Assembly (NCBI RefSeq): GCF_012295575.1
Contig: NZ_CP051180.1
Coordinates: forward strand, 3,410,001 to 3,474,000
Length of the DNA stretch: 64,000 nucleotides
Origin: Ferrimonas lipolytica
Lineage (GTDB): Bacteria > Pseudomonadota > Gammaproteobacteria > Enterobacterales > Shewanellaceae
Reading direction: 5' to 3'
Positions 7,655-17,564 of the stretch are shown piece by piece (position 1 is the first letter of the stretch; each line of letters begins with the position of its first letter). The notes under the pieces were generated by a model. That model made no database searches and had not been told where the DNA came from. It saw nothing but the letters and a program-made list of their open reading frames with translations. The position numbers and the translations under genes were made by a program.

Positions 7655-8173
7655 ATGAAACTCCTAATCCCGCTAGCACTGGTAGCGTTTAGCTTTACCG
7701 CCTCAGCCGCCATCGACAGCACCCAACTGCCACCGGTCAAAGCGTTACAACAACACAATGCTTCGCTACTGAGTGCAGGCTTACCGCAAGCGGCGGAGAT
7801 CCCACAACTCATTGCAGCCGGTGTTGATGTGGTTATTGATCTGATTCCTGTAGCCAATGGCCTTGAGAACGAAGCGCAACTAGTGCACCAAGCAGACAAA
7901 AACTATTACCAGATTGAGGTTGATTGGAACAACCCAACCAAGGCTAACTTTGAGCAATTTCGGCAGATAATGAAGCAACATAACGCCGCTGATGTTTTGG
8001 TACATTGCCAAGCGAACTATCGCGCTTCCGCCTTTGTGTATCTGTACCAACTGACTGAGCATGGCGAAGATGATCTGACCATCATGGCGCCTTGGGGCGA
8101 TCTGCAACAAAGTTTGGCTAAATACCCGCAATGGCAGGAGTTGATCGACTCGGTAAAAGCCGACATAAACTAG
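7655..8173 (+). CDS. Exported protein-tyrosine-phosphatase-like protein (CX4R type)
   Basis: 172 aa. A Sec signal peptide (residues 1-19, ending TASAA) is followed by a compact phosphatase-like domain. The P-loop reads VHCQANYRAS, that is C118-x4-R123. This is one residue shorter than the CX5R of true tyrosine phosphatases and matches the DUF442/BLH-type branch (phosphatase-like domains with CX4R). The upstream text LPQAAEIPQLIAAGVDVVIDL is the usual strand-helix-strand entry of that fold. Periplasmic location and unknown substrate. It has its own ribosome site (AAGGA) and lies between two terminators, so it is a monocistronic gene. Confidence 0.8.
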   Translation: MKLLIPLALVAFSFTASAAIDSTQLPPVKALQQHNASLLSAGLPQAAEIPQLIAAGVDVVIDLIPVANGLENEAQLVHQADKNYYQIEVDWNNPTKANFEQFRQIMKQHNAADVLVHCQANYRASAFVYLYQLTEHGEDDLTIMAPWGDLQQSLAKYPQWQELIDSVKADIN

Positions 8174-8208
8174 CCCTCACAGCCTCAAAAACACAGCGCT
8201 GAATACAA

Positions 8209-8238
8209 CAAAGGATGGCCGCAGCCATCCTTTGTTTT
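8209..8238. terminator. Bidirectional terminator between convergent genes
   Basis: AAAGGATGGC (8210-8219) pairs with GCCATCCTTT (8224-8233); TTTT follows on the plus strand. It separates the phosphatase-like gene from the convergent membrane gene. Confidence 0.85.
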
Positions 8239-8263
8239 CGCAGTTAACCCACATCAAGCCACG

Positions 8264-9226
8264 TTACGTGGCACCCACATCGCGATACAACCAGCGATTA
8301 CGAAAGCTTTCACTGGTAAGCCGTAATGAATGGCTCACTACGCCGGTAATGGTCATCGCCATAATCAATCGCGACCAGAACAGATAACCAACATCAGCAC
8401 CGGTTACTGCCACTAGCAGCAGATCTTCGATGATGCCGTGCATCAGATTAAGCAACAGTACTACTGAAAACAGGTCACGTTTACTTACCTTGCCAGAACG
8501 CGCATCTTGCACCAGCAGTGCACCACCATAAGCCAAGCCGACGGTAATACCGATCATCGCCAGATTGGTAGCCTGCTTGCTGATCCCCATTAGGCGCAGC
8601 ATTGGACTAAGAAACTTAGCCATAAGCAGATCAACGCCAAGCAGGCTCAATACCCGCAATGCTAACAGCAAGACAAAGATGATCACCGCTATCATCGCTA
8701 GGTTTTCTATCTGCTGTTGCGCCCATTCCATCAGGGTGGCTGGTGGCGGCGTGGCATGCCACATCAATTGAGCTACCTCTTGACCGATGCCCATGCTTTG
8801 GTAGTAATGCATGGTAAACCACGCTAACAAAAATCCTCCACCGATGCGGCTGAGCAAGATCATGCCCCAACGCATTCCCGCTTGACGGGCAATCGCTCCT
8901 TCAATTGGTAAACCATGGGCCACCAACGACAGAGCAAATAGGGTGGTCATCTGCGCTACGGTTAACTGCGCCTCGGCCGTAACCAATACCACCATACCGC
9001 CATACATATTGGTTAATAGTGTTGTTGCCCACACTAAGCCCATCTCACCGGGTAAGCCGATGCTGCCCATTAATGGCGAAATCGCCTCAGCAAACAGCTC
9101 AATTGCGCCGAACTCGGTTGCCACTTTGATGATGATTAAGATCGGGATCATCACCCGAAAAAGGTTGCGACAAACGGTGAAAACATCGATGAACAGTTGT
9201 TTAAAAAAGTGGACTAACGCGGCCAA
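8264..9226 (-). CDS. Nucleoside-recognition (Gate) domain inner-membrane protein
   Basis: About 320 aa, strongly hydrophobic, with two Gate-domain halves as in SpmA/SpmB- and YjiH-like proteins. Each half has several membrane helices with the conserved GLPGEMGLVWATTLLTNMYG type turn and a later NLMHGIIEDLLL segment. These proteins are thought to be transporters, but the substrate is unsettled. The open frame begins at a TTG at 9286; a TTG at 9226 with GGAG six bases upstream gives a better N-terminus, so that start is listed. No ATG is available before residue 46. Divergent from an Lrp/AsnC regulator across about 150 bp, which suggests control by it. Confidence 0.82.
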   Translation of the reverse strand: MAALVHFFKQLFIDVFTVCRNLFRVMIPILIIIKVATEFGAIELFAEAISPLMGSIGLPGEMGLVWATTLLTNMYGGMVVLVTAEAQLTVAQMTTLFALSLVAHGLPIEGAIARQAGMRWGMILLSRIGGGFLLAWFTMHYYQSMGIGQEVAQLMWHATPPPATLMEWAQQQIENLAMIAVIIFVLLLALRVLSLLGVDLLMAKFLSPMLRLMGISKQATNLAMIGITVGLAYGGALLVQDARSGKVSKRDLFSVVLLLNLMHGIIEDLLLVAVTGADVGYLFWSRLIMAMTITGVVSHSLRLTSESFRNRWLYRDVGAT

Positions 9227-9381
9227 GCTCGGCTCCAAAAAACGACAAAGGTAGGGGGGTAAAAATGAGAGACAAATACTAAACAACGAAGACGAAATTT
9301 ATTTGCTGTTATTGGCCGTGTACCAACCAATAATTTCGTATATTCTCTCAGCAAGAAATATTGAAAAGTTTTAGAATCAAC

Positions 9382-9846
9382 ATGCAATTAGATAGAATTG
9401 ATCGCCGTATCTTAATTAAGCTGCAACACAATAATCGCATCGCCAACATTGATTTGGCGGCAGAGGTAGGGCTGTCGCCACCAGCCTGTCTAAAGCGGGT
9501 GAAGCGGTTGCGGGATGAAGGGGTAATAGTTGGTGACAAGTCACTACTCAATCCGGAGTTAATCGGCAACAAGCTTACCTTGATTGTATCGGTAGAGATG
9601 GATCGCGACCGTGGCGATATCTATCAGCAATTTCGTAAATCGGTAATGCAGACACCGGAAGTAACCCAGTGCTATCAGATTTCAGGGTCGTACGACTTTA
9701 TGCTGATTGTCTGTGTGGCCGATATTCAGACTTACGAAACCTTTGTTGAGCGTTCACTACGTAGCGATTTCAATATTCGAAAATTTCACACCGCGGTCTG
9801 CATGCGCACAGTAAAGTTTTCAACCGAATATCACTTTGCTGAGTAG
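9382..9846 (+). CDS. Lrp/AsnC-family transcriptional regulator
   Basis: 154 aa from ATG 9382 (a TTG at 9361 is the only longer option). The N-terminal HTH reads LDRIDRRILIKLQHN, DLAAEVGLSPPACLKRVKRL, the typical Lrp arrangement, and the C-terminal RAM/ligand domain includes VTQCYQISGSYDFMLIVCV, matching the effector-binding beta-alpha-beta-beta-alpha-beta fold. These proteins assemble as dimers to octamers and usually respond to an amino acid. It is divergent from the Gate-domain membrane protein, its likely target. The family is certain; the effector is unknown. Confidence 0.92.
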   Translation: MQLDRIDRRILIKLQHNNRIANIDLAAEVGLSPPACLKRVKRLRDEGVIVGDKSLLNPELIGNKLTLIVSVEMDRDRGDIYQQFRKSVMQTPEVTQCYQISGSYDFMLIVCVADIQTYETFVERSLRSDFNIRKFHTAVCMRTVKFSTEYHFAE

Positions 9847-9925
9847 CTCGACTCAGCCGAATTTAGGCTAGTGTATTAACCGCTTCTGGTGCAGTTGAAG
9901 TCGCAGCCGGTACCTGATCAAGGCG

Positions 9926-10672
9926 CTACTCAAACGCTTCCACCGTTTGTGCAATAACAGCAACCGTTTTATTCGGATTAGCCACCGTAACAGTGACAGT
10001 TTGATCTCCCCGGCGTAACTCAAACACCCGCTCGACATCATCCGCCATCGAGCCCAGTTGCGCGCGGTATTCCTGTCGTGTCAGCACTCGTTCGCCATCA
10101 ATACGCCAAATAATGTCACCGGGCTGCATGCCCTGTTTTATCGCCGCAGATTGGCCGCCCAACGAGTCAATAATCAAAATGTTGGGCCGGCCAGCTTGGT
10201 GTAGCGCAGCCATGTAATCAAAGGGCGATAGCTGTCGCCGTGCTTGTTGCCACAGGATTTGCCGTTCGCGTACCAAACGCTCGCCGCTGGCCCAGCCTTC
10301 AGCCAGAGCCTGTTTCTGCAATTTTTTGTCGGCACGATCAAGCCGAGCAAACAGTTGATTGGCATGCTCCCGATTGGCAAATGATTCAGGTTGAAGCGTG
10401 GTGACTGCTTGTTGCGACTGCACTTCTGAGGTGCTGTTGGGCAGCCGATTCATCGATTGAAAACTTTTGATATGACTAGATATATCACCAGATAGTCCAG
10501 CCCGTACCATTGCCACCAGCATCTTATTTTCCATCCGCAACATTGCCAACTCCTCAGAATTGTTATGTTGCTGCGGCGGACAAGTGGGGCACTCTGGTGA
10601 GCGAAATAACAGCCACCCAAGCAGTATACCGACTACCGTTGCCACCGCTATCCATAACACTGCGCGCATCAT
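9926..10672 (-). CDS. Membrane-anchored PDZ-domain protein
   Basis: About 248 aa. An N-terminal membrane helix (VLWIAVATVVGILLGWLLF) precedes PECPTCPP and a polar, probably coiled region (residues 40-140, rich in Q, L, A and R). A PDZ domain follows at the C-terminus: LGGQSAAIKQGMQPGDIIWRIDGERV with VFELRRGDQTVTVTV, similar to the PDZ of type II secretion GspC and HtrA-like proteins. No protease triad is present, so it is likely a periplasmic-facing scaffold or substrate-recognition protein. GAGG lies 4-8 bases before tandem ATGs at 10672 and 10669. The gene is alone, divergent from glpK. Confidence 0.82.
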   Translation of the reverse strand: MMRAVLWIAVATVVGILLGWLLFRSPECPTCPPQQHNNSEELAMLRMENKMLVAMVRAGLSGDISSHIKSFQSMNRLPNSTSEVQSQQAVTTLQPESFANREHANQLFARLDRADKKLQKQALAEGWASGERLVRERQILWQQARRQLSPFDYMAALHQAGRPNILIIDSLGGQSAAIKQGMQPGDIIWRIDGERVLTRQEYRAQLGSMADDVERVFELRRGDQTVTVTVANPNKTVAVIAQTVEAFE

Positions 10673-10821
10673 CAATACCTCGCTAATCCCTTTACTATGA
10701 ATAGATTAGCCGATCAATTTGACACACTTAATCATCTACTCGCACGTAAGTGTTCTCGAGGCTGGATTAACATAGTGCTATAACCATAAGATAACGTTAC
10801 AAAACACAGACTCAACCGACT

Positions 10822-12306
10822 ATGACAGACCAATATATTCTCGCTTTAGACCAAGGCACTACATCCAGCCGCGCGGTGTTATTTAACGTCAATGGAAAAA
10901 TTGTTGGTACCGCCCAACGGGAGTTTGGTCAACATTACCCAGAAGCGGGTTGGGTTGAGCATGATGCGATGGAGATCTGGGCTGGACAGCGGGCTGTGAT
11001 GACCGAAGTTTTGGCGCGCAGTAAAGTAAAACATGAGCAAGTGACTGCCATTGGCATCACCAATCAGCGCGAAACCACAGTGATCTGGGATGCCATTAGC
11101 GGCGAGCCAATTCACAACGCTATCGTGTGGCAATGTCGCCGCACCAGTAAGCAGTGCCAGCAGCTCAAACAGCAAGGTTTGGAAGAGTATATTCAACAAA
11201 CTACCGGACTAGTAATTGATCCCTATTTTTCAGCCACTAAGATAGCTTGGTTGTTAGAGCATGTAGAGGGCGCACGAGAGCGGGCTGAGCGAGGCGAATT
11301 ACGCTTTGGTACCATCGACTGCTGGCTCCTATGGAACCTAACCGAAGGACGGGTGCATGCCACTGACCATACCAATGCGGCTCGTACCATGCTGTATGAC
11401 ATTCATAATCGCTGCTGGGATGTGAAGCTACTTGAGGCTTTAGATATTCCAGCCAGCCTGTTACCGCAAGTTAAGCCAAGTCAGTCACTATTTGGCCACG
11501 CTCAATTAGGGCCGACTCAGGTGCCGATTGCGGGAATGGCCGGAGATCAACAGGCCGCATTATTCGGCCAACAATGTATTCGCCCAGGTATGGCCAAAAA
11601 CACCTATGGCACTGGCTGTTTTTTATTGATGCATACGGGCACCAAGCCAGTAGCCTCAACACATGGCTTAATCACCACCCTCGCCTGCAGCGACAAGAAT
11701 GAAACCCCTTATGCCTTAGAAGGTTCGGTGTTTATGGGCGGTGCCTGTATCCAATGGCTGCGGGATGAATTGGGACTAATTCGAGACGCCAGTGAAACCC
11801 AAGCAATGGCAGAATCAGTCGAGGACAATGGCGGCGCTTACTTGGTACCGGCGTTCACGGGTTTAGGTGCCCCCTATTGGGATCCTGACGCACGCGGCGC
11901 ACTGGTTGGATTAACCCGTGGCTGCAACCGCAACCACATTGCCCGTGCCGCACTCGAAGCCATCGCCTATCAAAGCCATGACCTGCTGGATGCAATGCAA
12001 CAAGACGCACAGATGACACTTACCGAGCTGAAGGTCGATGGTGGCGCCGTGGCCAACGACTTCTTAATGCAGTTTCAAGCCGACATCAGCGCAACCCCTG
12101 TTACGCGTCCAAGTAATAATGAGACCACCGCCGCTGGTGCGGCTTACTTAGCTGGCCTGCAAGTGGGTTTCTGGCCAAATAGAGAAGCTCTAGCCGGTCT
12201 TAACCCACCACAGCAGCAGTTTCTACCTAAGATGGATAGCGATCAGCAACAGCAACTACAACAAGGTTGGCAGCAAGCCGTTGGCCAGTGCCGTCATCAC
12301 CGTTAA
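10822..12306 (+). CDS. glpK: Glycerol kinase
   Basis: 494 aa, the normal length for the family. The FGGY-type signatures are clear: [14 protein letters not shown] at the N-terminus (phosphate loop), TNQRETTV, the substrate-binding region [10 protein letters not shown], the GTGCFLLM loop and AAGAAYLAG near the C-terminus. It phosphorylates glycerol to sn-glycerol 3-phosphate in the cytoplasm, using ATP. No glpF, glpD or glpR is nearby, so it is not in a glp operon here. The ribosome site before the ATG is weak. Confidence 0.97.
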   Translation: MTDQYILALDQGTTSSRAVLFNVNGKIVGTAQREFGQHYPEAGWVEHDAMEIWAGQRAVMTEVLARSKVKHEQVTAIGITNQRETTVIWDAISGEPIHNAIVWQCRRTSKQCQQLKQQGLEEYIQQTTGLVIDPYFSATKIAWLLEHVEGARERAERGELRFGTIDCWLLWNLTEGRVHATDHTNAARTMLYDIHNRCWDVKLLEALDIPASLLPQVKPSQSLFGHAQLGPTQVPIAGMAGDQQAALFGQQCIRPGMAKNTYGTGCFLLMHTGTKPVASTHGLITTLACSDKNETPYALEGSVFMGGACIQWLRDELGLIRDASETQAMAESVEDNGGAYLVPAFTGLGAPYWDPDARGALVGLTRGCNRNHIARAALEAIAYQSHDLLDAMQQDAQMTLTELKVDGGAVANDFLMQFQADISATPVTRPSNNETTAAGAAYLAGLQVGFWPNREALAGLNPPQQQFLPKMDSDQQQQLQQGWQQAVGQCRHHR

Positions 12307-12475
12307 CATGTGCACAAAGATTGAGCTATCTCGCATTCCGTACCGTAAAGCTGAGATAAAATTGATTTTTTGCCGGATACGCCACCGATTGACGGAACAA
12401 CCTGGGCAATGTAAACCGCCAACTTAGTATCAACTTTTAAGGATGCTGAGTCGGTCACAGGCTGACAGTCTAGAC

Positions 12476-12504
12476 TTGACGGTATAAGAACAGACTCTTA
12501 ATTT
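12476..12504 (+). promoter_or_regulatory. Candidate sigma-70 promoter of the menaquinone operon
   Basis: TTGACG (12476-12481), 17-bp spacer and TAATTT (12499-12504), 43 bp before the menF start. The -35 is strong and the -10 is moderate. Confidence 0.5.
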
Positions 12505-12546
12505 CAGCCGGTTAGGTTAATTTTCGGATTTTAGGGTGGGTCACTA

Positions 12547-13902
12547 GTGACACAACAGAACAATTTGAGCAGTGCCATTGCGCGCTTACAGCTCAGACTG
12601 GAGCAATTGGCTCTTGGTAATCCACCTGAACGTTGCGTTCAGCTTGTGGAGAACCTAGAGGAGTTGCCATTGCTGGCTTGGCTAGCGAATCAAACGGCTT
12701 ACCCCAAAATCTATTGGCGAGGTCGTCGAGACGGCGAGCAGGTGGCTGCCATTGGCGCCGCCAAAGATTATCTGCTGGAAGAGATCCCTGCTACCGAAAA
12801 GCTGGATCAACTCTACAACAACTATCTGCGCGCCACACCTGACAGCCTCATGCGTCTGTATGGCGGCGTATCGTTCGATCCAGAACAACCCGCTTGGCAA
12901 GGCTATGGCCAAGCACGGTTCGTATTACCACGAGTAGAGATCCGTCAGATAGGTGAGCAAAGCCGACTGATACTGTCAGTCACAGCCGACGACTGGAATG
13001 ATGACTTAGCAGCGGCACGTGCAACGCTGGCTACACTACTTCCAGCCAAACCATTGCCACCTTTGGCCCCAGCCCATGTAATCAACCGCAGCGAACTGCC
13101 AAGTCGAGGTCGCTGGCAGGATCTGATTGAGCAGGTAACCAACCCTAATTTTATTGCCAACACCCCTAAGGTGGTATTGGCTCGAGAAACCCAACTGCAC
13201 AGCAACACCCTGCCTAACCCATGGACAGTGTTGCACAGCTGGGGATTACTCAACCCAACCAGCTATCAATATGGCTTCCAGTTCAGTCCAGAACAAACCT
13301 TTATTAGCTGTTCCCCTGAGCGATTGTACCAGCGGTTAGGGCGTGAGCTATCAACGGAAGCGCTGGCCGGGACTACCATACGTGGCTTTACCGACAGCGA
13401 AGATGACGCATTAGCACAGGCGCTACTCAACGACGGTAAGAATAGCCACGAAAATCAGCTGGTGCGTGAACATATCGAACAGCAGCTTTCACCGTTATCC
13501 GAATACGTTGGAGCAGAAGAATCACCAAGTATTCTCAAGCTTAATCATATCCAGCACCTGCACCGCAACATTCGGGCCGAATTGAAGGCTGGGGTTAACG
13601 ATCTGCAACTGCTGCAAGCACTACACCCAACTCCTGCCGTCGGTGGATTACCACGGGCAGCGGCAATGAATTTCATTCGCCAGCGGGAAGGGTTTGAACG
13701 CGGCTGGTACGCTGGTGCTTGTGGTTACTTAGGTGCCAACGACACAGAATTTTCGGTCGCCATTCGCAGCGCCCGCTTTCAGCCGGGTCAAGTCACCCTT
13801 TTCGCTGGAGCAGGTATCGTTAGCGATTCCATTGCCGACGACGAGTGGCAAGAGCTGAATAACAAATTAACTACCGTACTTGGGATCCTCAACGGACTAT
13901 GA
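12547..13902 (+). CDS. menF: Isochorismate synthase (menaquinone)
   Basis: 451 aa, GTG start with AGGGTGGG upstream. The C-terminal two thirds are the chorismate-binding fold: SCSPERLYQR, EALAGTTIRG, KNSHENQLVREH, LHPTPAVGGLPR and GACGYLGANDTEF, which carry the Mg2+ and substrate ligands. The N-terminal third is variable. It converts chorismate to isochorismate at the head of menaquinone synthesis. It is the first gene of an overlapping operon and shares four bases (ATGA) with menD, which separates it from EntC-type siderophore enzymes. Confidence 0.95.
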   Translation: MTQQNNLSSAIARLQLRLEQLALGNPPERCVQLVENLEELPLLAWLANQTAYPKIYWRGRRDGEQVAAIGAAKDYLLEEIPATEKLDQLYNNYLRATPDSLMRLYGGVSFDPEQPAWQGYGQARFVLPRVEIRQIGEQSRLILSVTADDWNDDLAAARATLATLLPAKPLPPLAPAHVINRSELPSRGRWQDLIEQVTNPNFIANTPKVVLARETQLHSNTLPNPWTVLHSWGLLNPTSYQYGFQFSPEQTFISCSPERLYQRLGRELSTEALAGTTIRGFTDSEDDALAQALLNDGKNSHENQLVREHIEQQLSPLSEYVGAEESPSILKLNHIQHLHRNIRAELKAGVNDLQLLQALHPTPAVGGLPRAAAMNFIRQREGFERGWYAGACGYLGANDTEFSVAIRSARFQPGQVTLFAGAGIVSDSIADDEWQELNNKLTTVLGILNGL

Positions 13903-15596
13903 CCCACAGCGCCGATCTAAATCTAACTTGGGCGCGGCTGATTGTTGAAGAGTTACACCGCTTAGGTGTACAGCATATCTGCCTCGCCCCCGGTTCTCGC
14001 TCTACCCCATTAACACTGGCAGCCGCCGACCACCCAAGCCTCCAGCGCCACACCCACTTTGATGAACGTGGCCTCGCCTTTATGGCATTGGGGTTAGCCA
14101 AATCCACTGATTCGCCAGTGGCCATCATTACCACCTCTGGCACTGCGGTAGCCAACCTTTATCCTGCGCTAGTGGAAGCAGCCCAAACCAATGTACCGCT
14201 AATCGTGTTGTCTGGAGATCGACCGCCAGAGCTGATCGATTGCGGTGCTAACCAAGCGATAGTGCAACCAGCAATTTTTGCGGACTACGCTAAGCGACTC
14301 GATTTACCGGCTGCGGATCTCAACATTCAACCACAGGCCTTACTGGCTCAACTTGATCATGCCATGGCAGATCTACAGCACCCACTGCACATCAACTGCA
14401 TGTTCCGTGAGCCGTTGTATCCGGATGGCAGCCGCACTGACTTCAGCCACTACCTAGCGCCAATAAAATCATGGCGACAAGAGACAACTCCGTGGTTATC
14501 ACTGCCAGCCATGCAGCAGCAAGCATTGCCAACCACCGTTGAGATTGAACAATTAGCCCAAGGCAAGGGCGTTATCGTTGCTGCAACCATAGGCCCAGAG
14601 CAACAACCAGAGCAGATCTTGGCATTAGCCAAACGGCTCGGTTGGCCAATCCTAGCGGATGCGCAATCACAGTTGCGCCAGCACCCAGACGCTATCAACC
14701 ACATTGACCAACTGTTCCACCACGACGATGCTAAGCTGCTGCTGCAACAGGCAGACACCTTGCTGTGGTTTGGTGGCCGCTTACTGTCAAAACGGCTCAT
14801 TAACTTTATCGACAACCACCAGTGGCAAGCGTTATGGCACTGTTTACCGGTACGTCGAAATCTCGATCCTAGCCATCTGCGTAAGAGCAGCTTTGTTGGT
14901 AGCATCAATAGCTTCTGTCAACTGCCATGGCCAACCTCAACCCAAGCGAATTGGGCCAAGCCATTGGCTCGCTTTAATCAACAACTGGAACAACAGTTTG
15001 CTGAACATGAATACGGCAAACTAACTGAGCTATCAGCAATACGCTCGCTATCTGCGCTCGCCAATGCCAATAACAACCTGTTTATCGGTAACAGCCTGCC
15101 AATTCGTTTGTTCGATATGCTGGCAAAACCACAGGCACAGCCAGCAGCAGTGTTCACCAATCGTGGCGCCTCAGGTATTGATGGCTTGTTTGCTACCTGC
15201 TGTGGCGTCGCGCGGGGCAATGGCAAAGCCACATTGATGGCCATTGGCGATATCTCAGCGCTGCATGACCTCAACTCATTGGCATTAGCGCGCCAGACTC
15301 AGCAACCGATTGTAATCATGGCACTCAATAACGACGGTGGCAGTATCTTCAATATGCTACCGGTGCCAAATGAGCAGCTACGCGAGAACTACTATCGGCT
15401 TGGCCATGGGTTAAACTTTAAACATATCGCCGCCCAATTTGAGTTAGAATATAAGCAACCGACCACCCTAACTGAGCTGCAAACTCAGATGGCGCAAGCA
15501 TTATCACGCAACGGCACCACCCTCGTTGAAGTCGTGGTTCCTGCCGGTGAATCTGCCGATCTGATTGTGGCCACAGCGAAGCAGATCCGTGGATAA
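13899..15596 (+). CDS. menD: 2-succinyl-5-enolpyruvyl-6-hydroxy-3-cyclohexene-1-carboxylate synthase
   Basis: 565 aa thiamine-diphosphate enzyme. The N-terminal PYR domain begins with the LAPGSRSTPLTLAA motif and FDERGLAF (activating Glu); the C-terminal PP domain has the Mg2+/ThDP motif GDISALHDLNSL and NDGGSIFNMLP. It joins 2-oxoglutarate (after decarboxylation) to isochorismate. It overlaps menF by four bases and menH by eight, so the chain is translationally coupled. Confidence 0.96.
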   Translation: MTHSADLNLTWARLIVEELHRLGVQHICLAPGSRSTPLTLAAADHPSLQRHTHFDERGLAFMALGLAKSTDSPVAIITTSGTAVANLYPALVEAAQTNVPLIVLSGDRPPELIDCGANQAIVQPAIFADYAKRLDLPAADLNIQPQALLAQLDHAMADLQHPLHINCMFREPLYPDGSRTDFSHYLAPIKSWRQETTPWLSLPAMQQQALPTTVEIEQLAQGKGVIVAATIGPEQQPEQILALAKRLGWPILADAQSQLRQHPDAINHIDQLFHHDDAKLLLQQADTLLWFGGRLLSKRLINFIDNHQWQALWHCLPVRRNLDPSHLRKSSFVGSINSFCQLPWPTSTQANWAKPLARFNQQLEQQFAEHEYGKLTELSAIRSLSALANANNNLFIGNSLPIRLFDMLAKPQAQPAAVFTNRGASGIDGLFATCCGVARGNGKATLMAIGDISALHDLNSLALARQTQQPIVIMALNNDGGSIFNMLPVPNEQLRENYYRLGHGLNFKHIAAQFELEYKQPTTLTELQTQMAQALSRNGTTLVEVVVPAGESADLIVATAKQIRG

Positions 15597-16347
15597 ACAA
15601 CTGCACTGCCGCCAATGGGGCGATAAAACCAAACCAACGCTGGTACTGCTGCATGGCTTTATGGGCAGCAGCTTAGAATGGATGCCATTTGCTGAGTCCT
15701 TGGGTAAACGCTGCCATTGCTTAGCCTTTGATCTCCCTGGTCATGGCAAGAGCGATAAAGTCCAAGTCGAGACCATACCCGCCTTTGATGAAGTAATGGA
15801 TCTCATCTTGACGCAAGTCCCGGCCGAGCGTTTTAACCTGTTTGGCTACTCCCTAGGTGGACGCATCGCAATGCACATCGCAAAACGATACCCCCACAGA
15901 ATACTCAGCTTGACCCTTGAGTCCGCCAATCGCGGCATCCTAACTGAATTGGGTAAAACCGTCCGGCTGAAGGATGATGCAAGTTGGCAACAGCTGATGG
16001 AGCAGCAAGGAATGCGCGCCTTCCTCAACAAGTGGTATCGCCAGCCTGTATTTGCAGAGATGAGCGAAGAGCGCCGGCAAACCATGATAGTTCAGAGGCT
16101 CGGTAATGATCCCAAAGCCCTCGCTGCTATGTTCCTTGGCACCAGCATGGGCCACCAACAGGATATGGCCGACTTAGCAGTTCCAACCGTACTAATGACC
16201 GGCGATCGGGACAGTAAATACACCGAAATGGCCAAGCAATGGCCATCAACTCAACTCGACCATCGCTTGATTGAGCACGCGGGCCATAACATTCACGCCA
16301 GCCAACCCGCTGAATTTATTGCTACGCTGCTCGGCCAGCTCAGTTAG
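15589..16347 (+). CDS. menH: 2-succinyl-6-hydroxy-2,4-cyclohexadiene-1-carboxylate synthase
   Basis: 252 aa from GTG 15589, inside the menD stop region; a TTG at 15565 would only add eight residues. An alpha/beta hydrolase with LLHGFMGSSLEW (oxyanion loop), FGYSLGG (nucleophile Ser) and HAGHNIH (catalytic His). It eliminates pyruvate from the MenD product. Its place between menD and menC supports the assignment over a generic esterase. Confidence 0.92.
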   Translation: MDKQLHCRQWGDKTKPTLVLLHGFMGSSLEWMPFAESLGKRCHCLAFDLPGHGKSDKVQVETIPAFDEVMDLILTQVPAERFNLFGYSLGGRIAMHIAKRYPHRILSLTLESANRGILTELGKTVRLKDDASWQQLMEQQGMRAFLNKWYRQPVFAEMSEERRQTMIVQRLGNDPKALAAMFLGTSMGHQQDMADLAVPTVLMTGDRDSKYTEMAKQWPSTQLDHRLIEHAGHNIHASQPAEFIATLLGQLS

Positions 16348-16371
16348 TTGCGACATTCAAGGACGATATCC

Positions 16372-16620
16372 ATGCCTATAGTTAAATTCAGCCGTGAACA
16401 GGAGGAGGCGCTGGCCCTCAAGGTGCAACGATACTGCAGTGATGAATTCGATGTAGACCTTGGTCAATTTGAAGCGGAATTTCTGCTGCAGTTTGTGGTG
16501 AAGCAGGTCGAACCGGAGATCTACAACCACGCCCTCGAGCACTGCCATAAATTAGCGGAGCAACGACTCGCTGATCTTCACGATGATCTCTATCAGCTAG
16601 AACAAACCAGCGCCTTGTGA
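16372..16620 (+). CDS. DUF2164-type small protein inside the men operon
   Basis: 82 aa from ATG 16372, which has AAGGA nine bases upstream; a TTG at 16348 is in frame but unneeded. It starts MPIVKFSREQEEALALKVQRY and continues with FDVDLGQFEAEFLLQF, the pattern I associate with DUF2164 proteins of unknown function. All helical, charged, without Cys motifs. It is 24 bp after menH and overlaps menC by four bases (GTGA), so it is made with the menaquinone enzymes. Whether it contributes to quinone synthesis or is a passenger is open. Confidence 0.8.
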   Translation: MPIVKFSREQEEALALKVQRYCSDEFDVDLGQFEAEFLLQFVVKQVEPEIYNHALEHCHKLAEQRLADLHDDLYQLEQTSAL

Positions 16621-17564
16621 TTGTCGCGACCGCGCTCTACCGATATCGAAACCCGCTTCAGACCCCACTGCGCTTTGCCGGCAAACAGCTCCGATATCGT
16701 CACGGTTTACTGCTCAAATTTGAACATAAACGTCAGATAAGTTGGGGCGATTGCGCGCCACTACCAGGATTTTCCAACGATACTATTGAGCAAAACCAAC
16801 AGGCGTTGTTAGCTTGGTGTTGTCAACAACAAGCAATTGATAAGCTTCCCCCTGCAGCCCAATTTGCAATCAGCTCTGGTCGCTTTATGGCTCGAAACCA
16901 GCAGTCAAAACAAGTCACAAAAACAGTGCCGTTATTGGTTGGGAACGTTGAGCAAATGTTAAGGCAAGCGCTAGTGAGTGCTAACACCACCATGAAACTT
17001 AAGCTAGCTAGAAACGCGCTTACTGACGAGATTTCATTGGTTCAACAGTTGCAACAAGCACGGCCAGATCTGCGCCTTAGGATTGATGCAAATCAAGGCT
17101 GGCAACGCAGCCAAGCGATGCAATTTGCCAAGCAGATCGACGTTAAACGTATCGATTATGTAGAAGAACCATGCCTTCACCTCAGCGATAGCTTAGCTGT
17201 CCACCAACAAACCGGTTTGCCGTTAGCACTCGACGAAAGCACTCAAGCACCTAACTACCAATATCAATTACATTCCGGTGTAGTTGCGCTGGTACTCAAA
17301 CCAACAATCATCGGTAGCATCGACCGTCTACAGCATCTCATCTCCGCTGCCCATAAGGATGGTGTAGCCTGTGTGCTATCCTCTAGCTTCGAAAGCAATC
17401 TGGGCCTATTGGCGCTAGCCACCCTAGCGCAACAACTGACTCCAGCCGAAACACCCGGCCTGGATACATTGAGTCCACTTACCTACGATCTGTGCCAACC
17501 GAACCCGTGGCTGCCAAAGCGGCCACTGTTAACCGAATCCCAATTGGAGCCACTATGGCAATGA
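16617..17564 (+). CDS. menC: o-Succinylbenzoate synthase
   Basis: 315 aa, GTG start in the stop region of the previous gene. Enolase-superfamily enzyme: KLKLARN (catalytic Lys of the KxK), DANQGW (metal Asp), VEEPC (metal Glu), LALDES (metal Asp), LKPTIIG (second catalytic Lys). It dehydrates the MenH product to o-succinylbenzoate. It overlaps the menE start. Confidence 0.94.
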   Translation: MIVATALYRYRNPLQTPLRFAGKQLRYRHGLLLKFEHKRQISWGDCAPLPGFSNDTIEQNQQALLAWCCQQQAIDKLPPAAQFAISSGRFMARNQQSKQVTKTVPLLVGNVEQMLRQALVSANTTMKLKLARNALTDEISLVQQLQQARPDLRLRIDANQGWQRSQAMQFAKQIDVKRIDYVEEPCLHLSDSLAVHQQTGLPLALDESTQAPNYQYQLHSGVVALVLKPTIIGSIDRLQHLISAAHKDGVACVLSSSFESNLGLLALATLAQQLTPAETPGLDTLSPLTYDLCQPNPWLPKRPLLTESQLEPLWQ

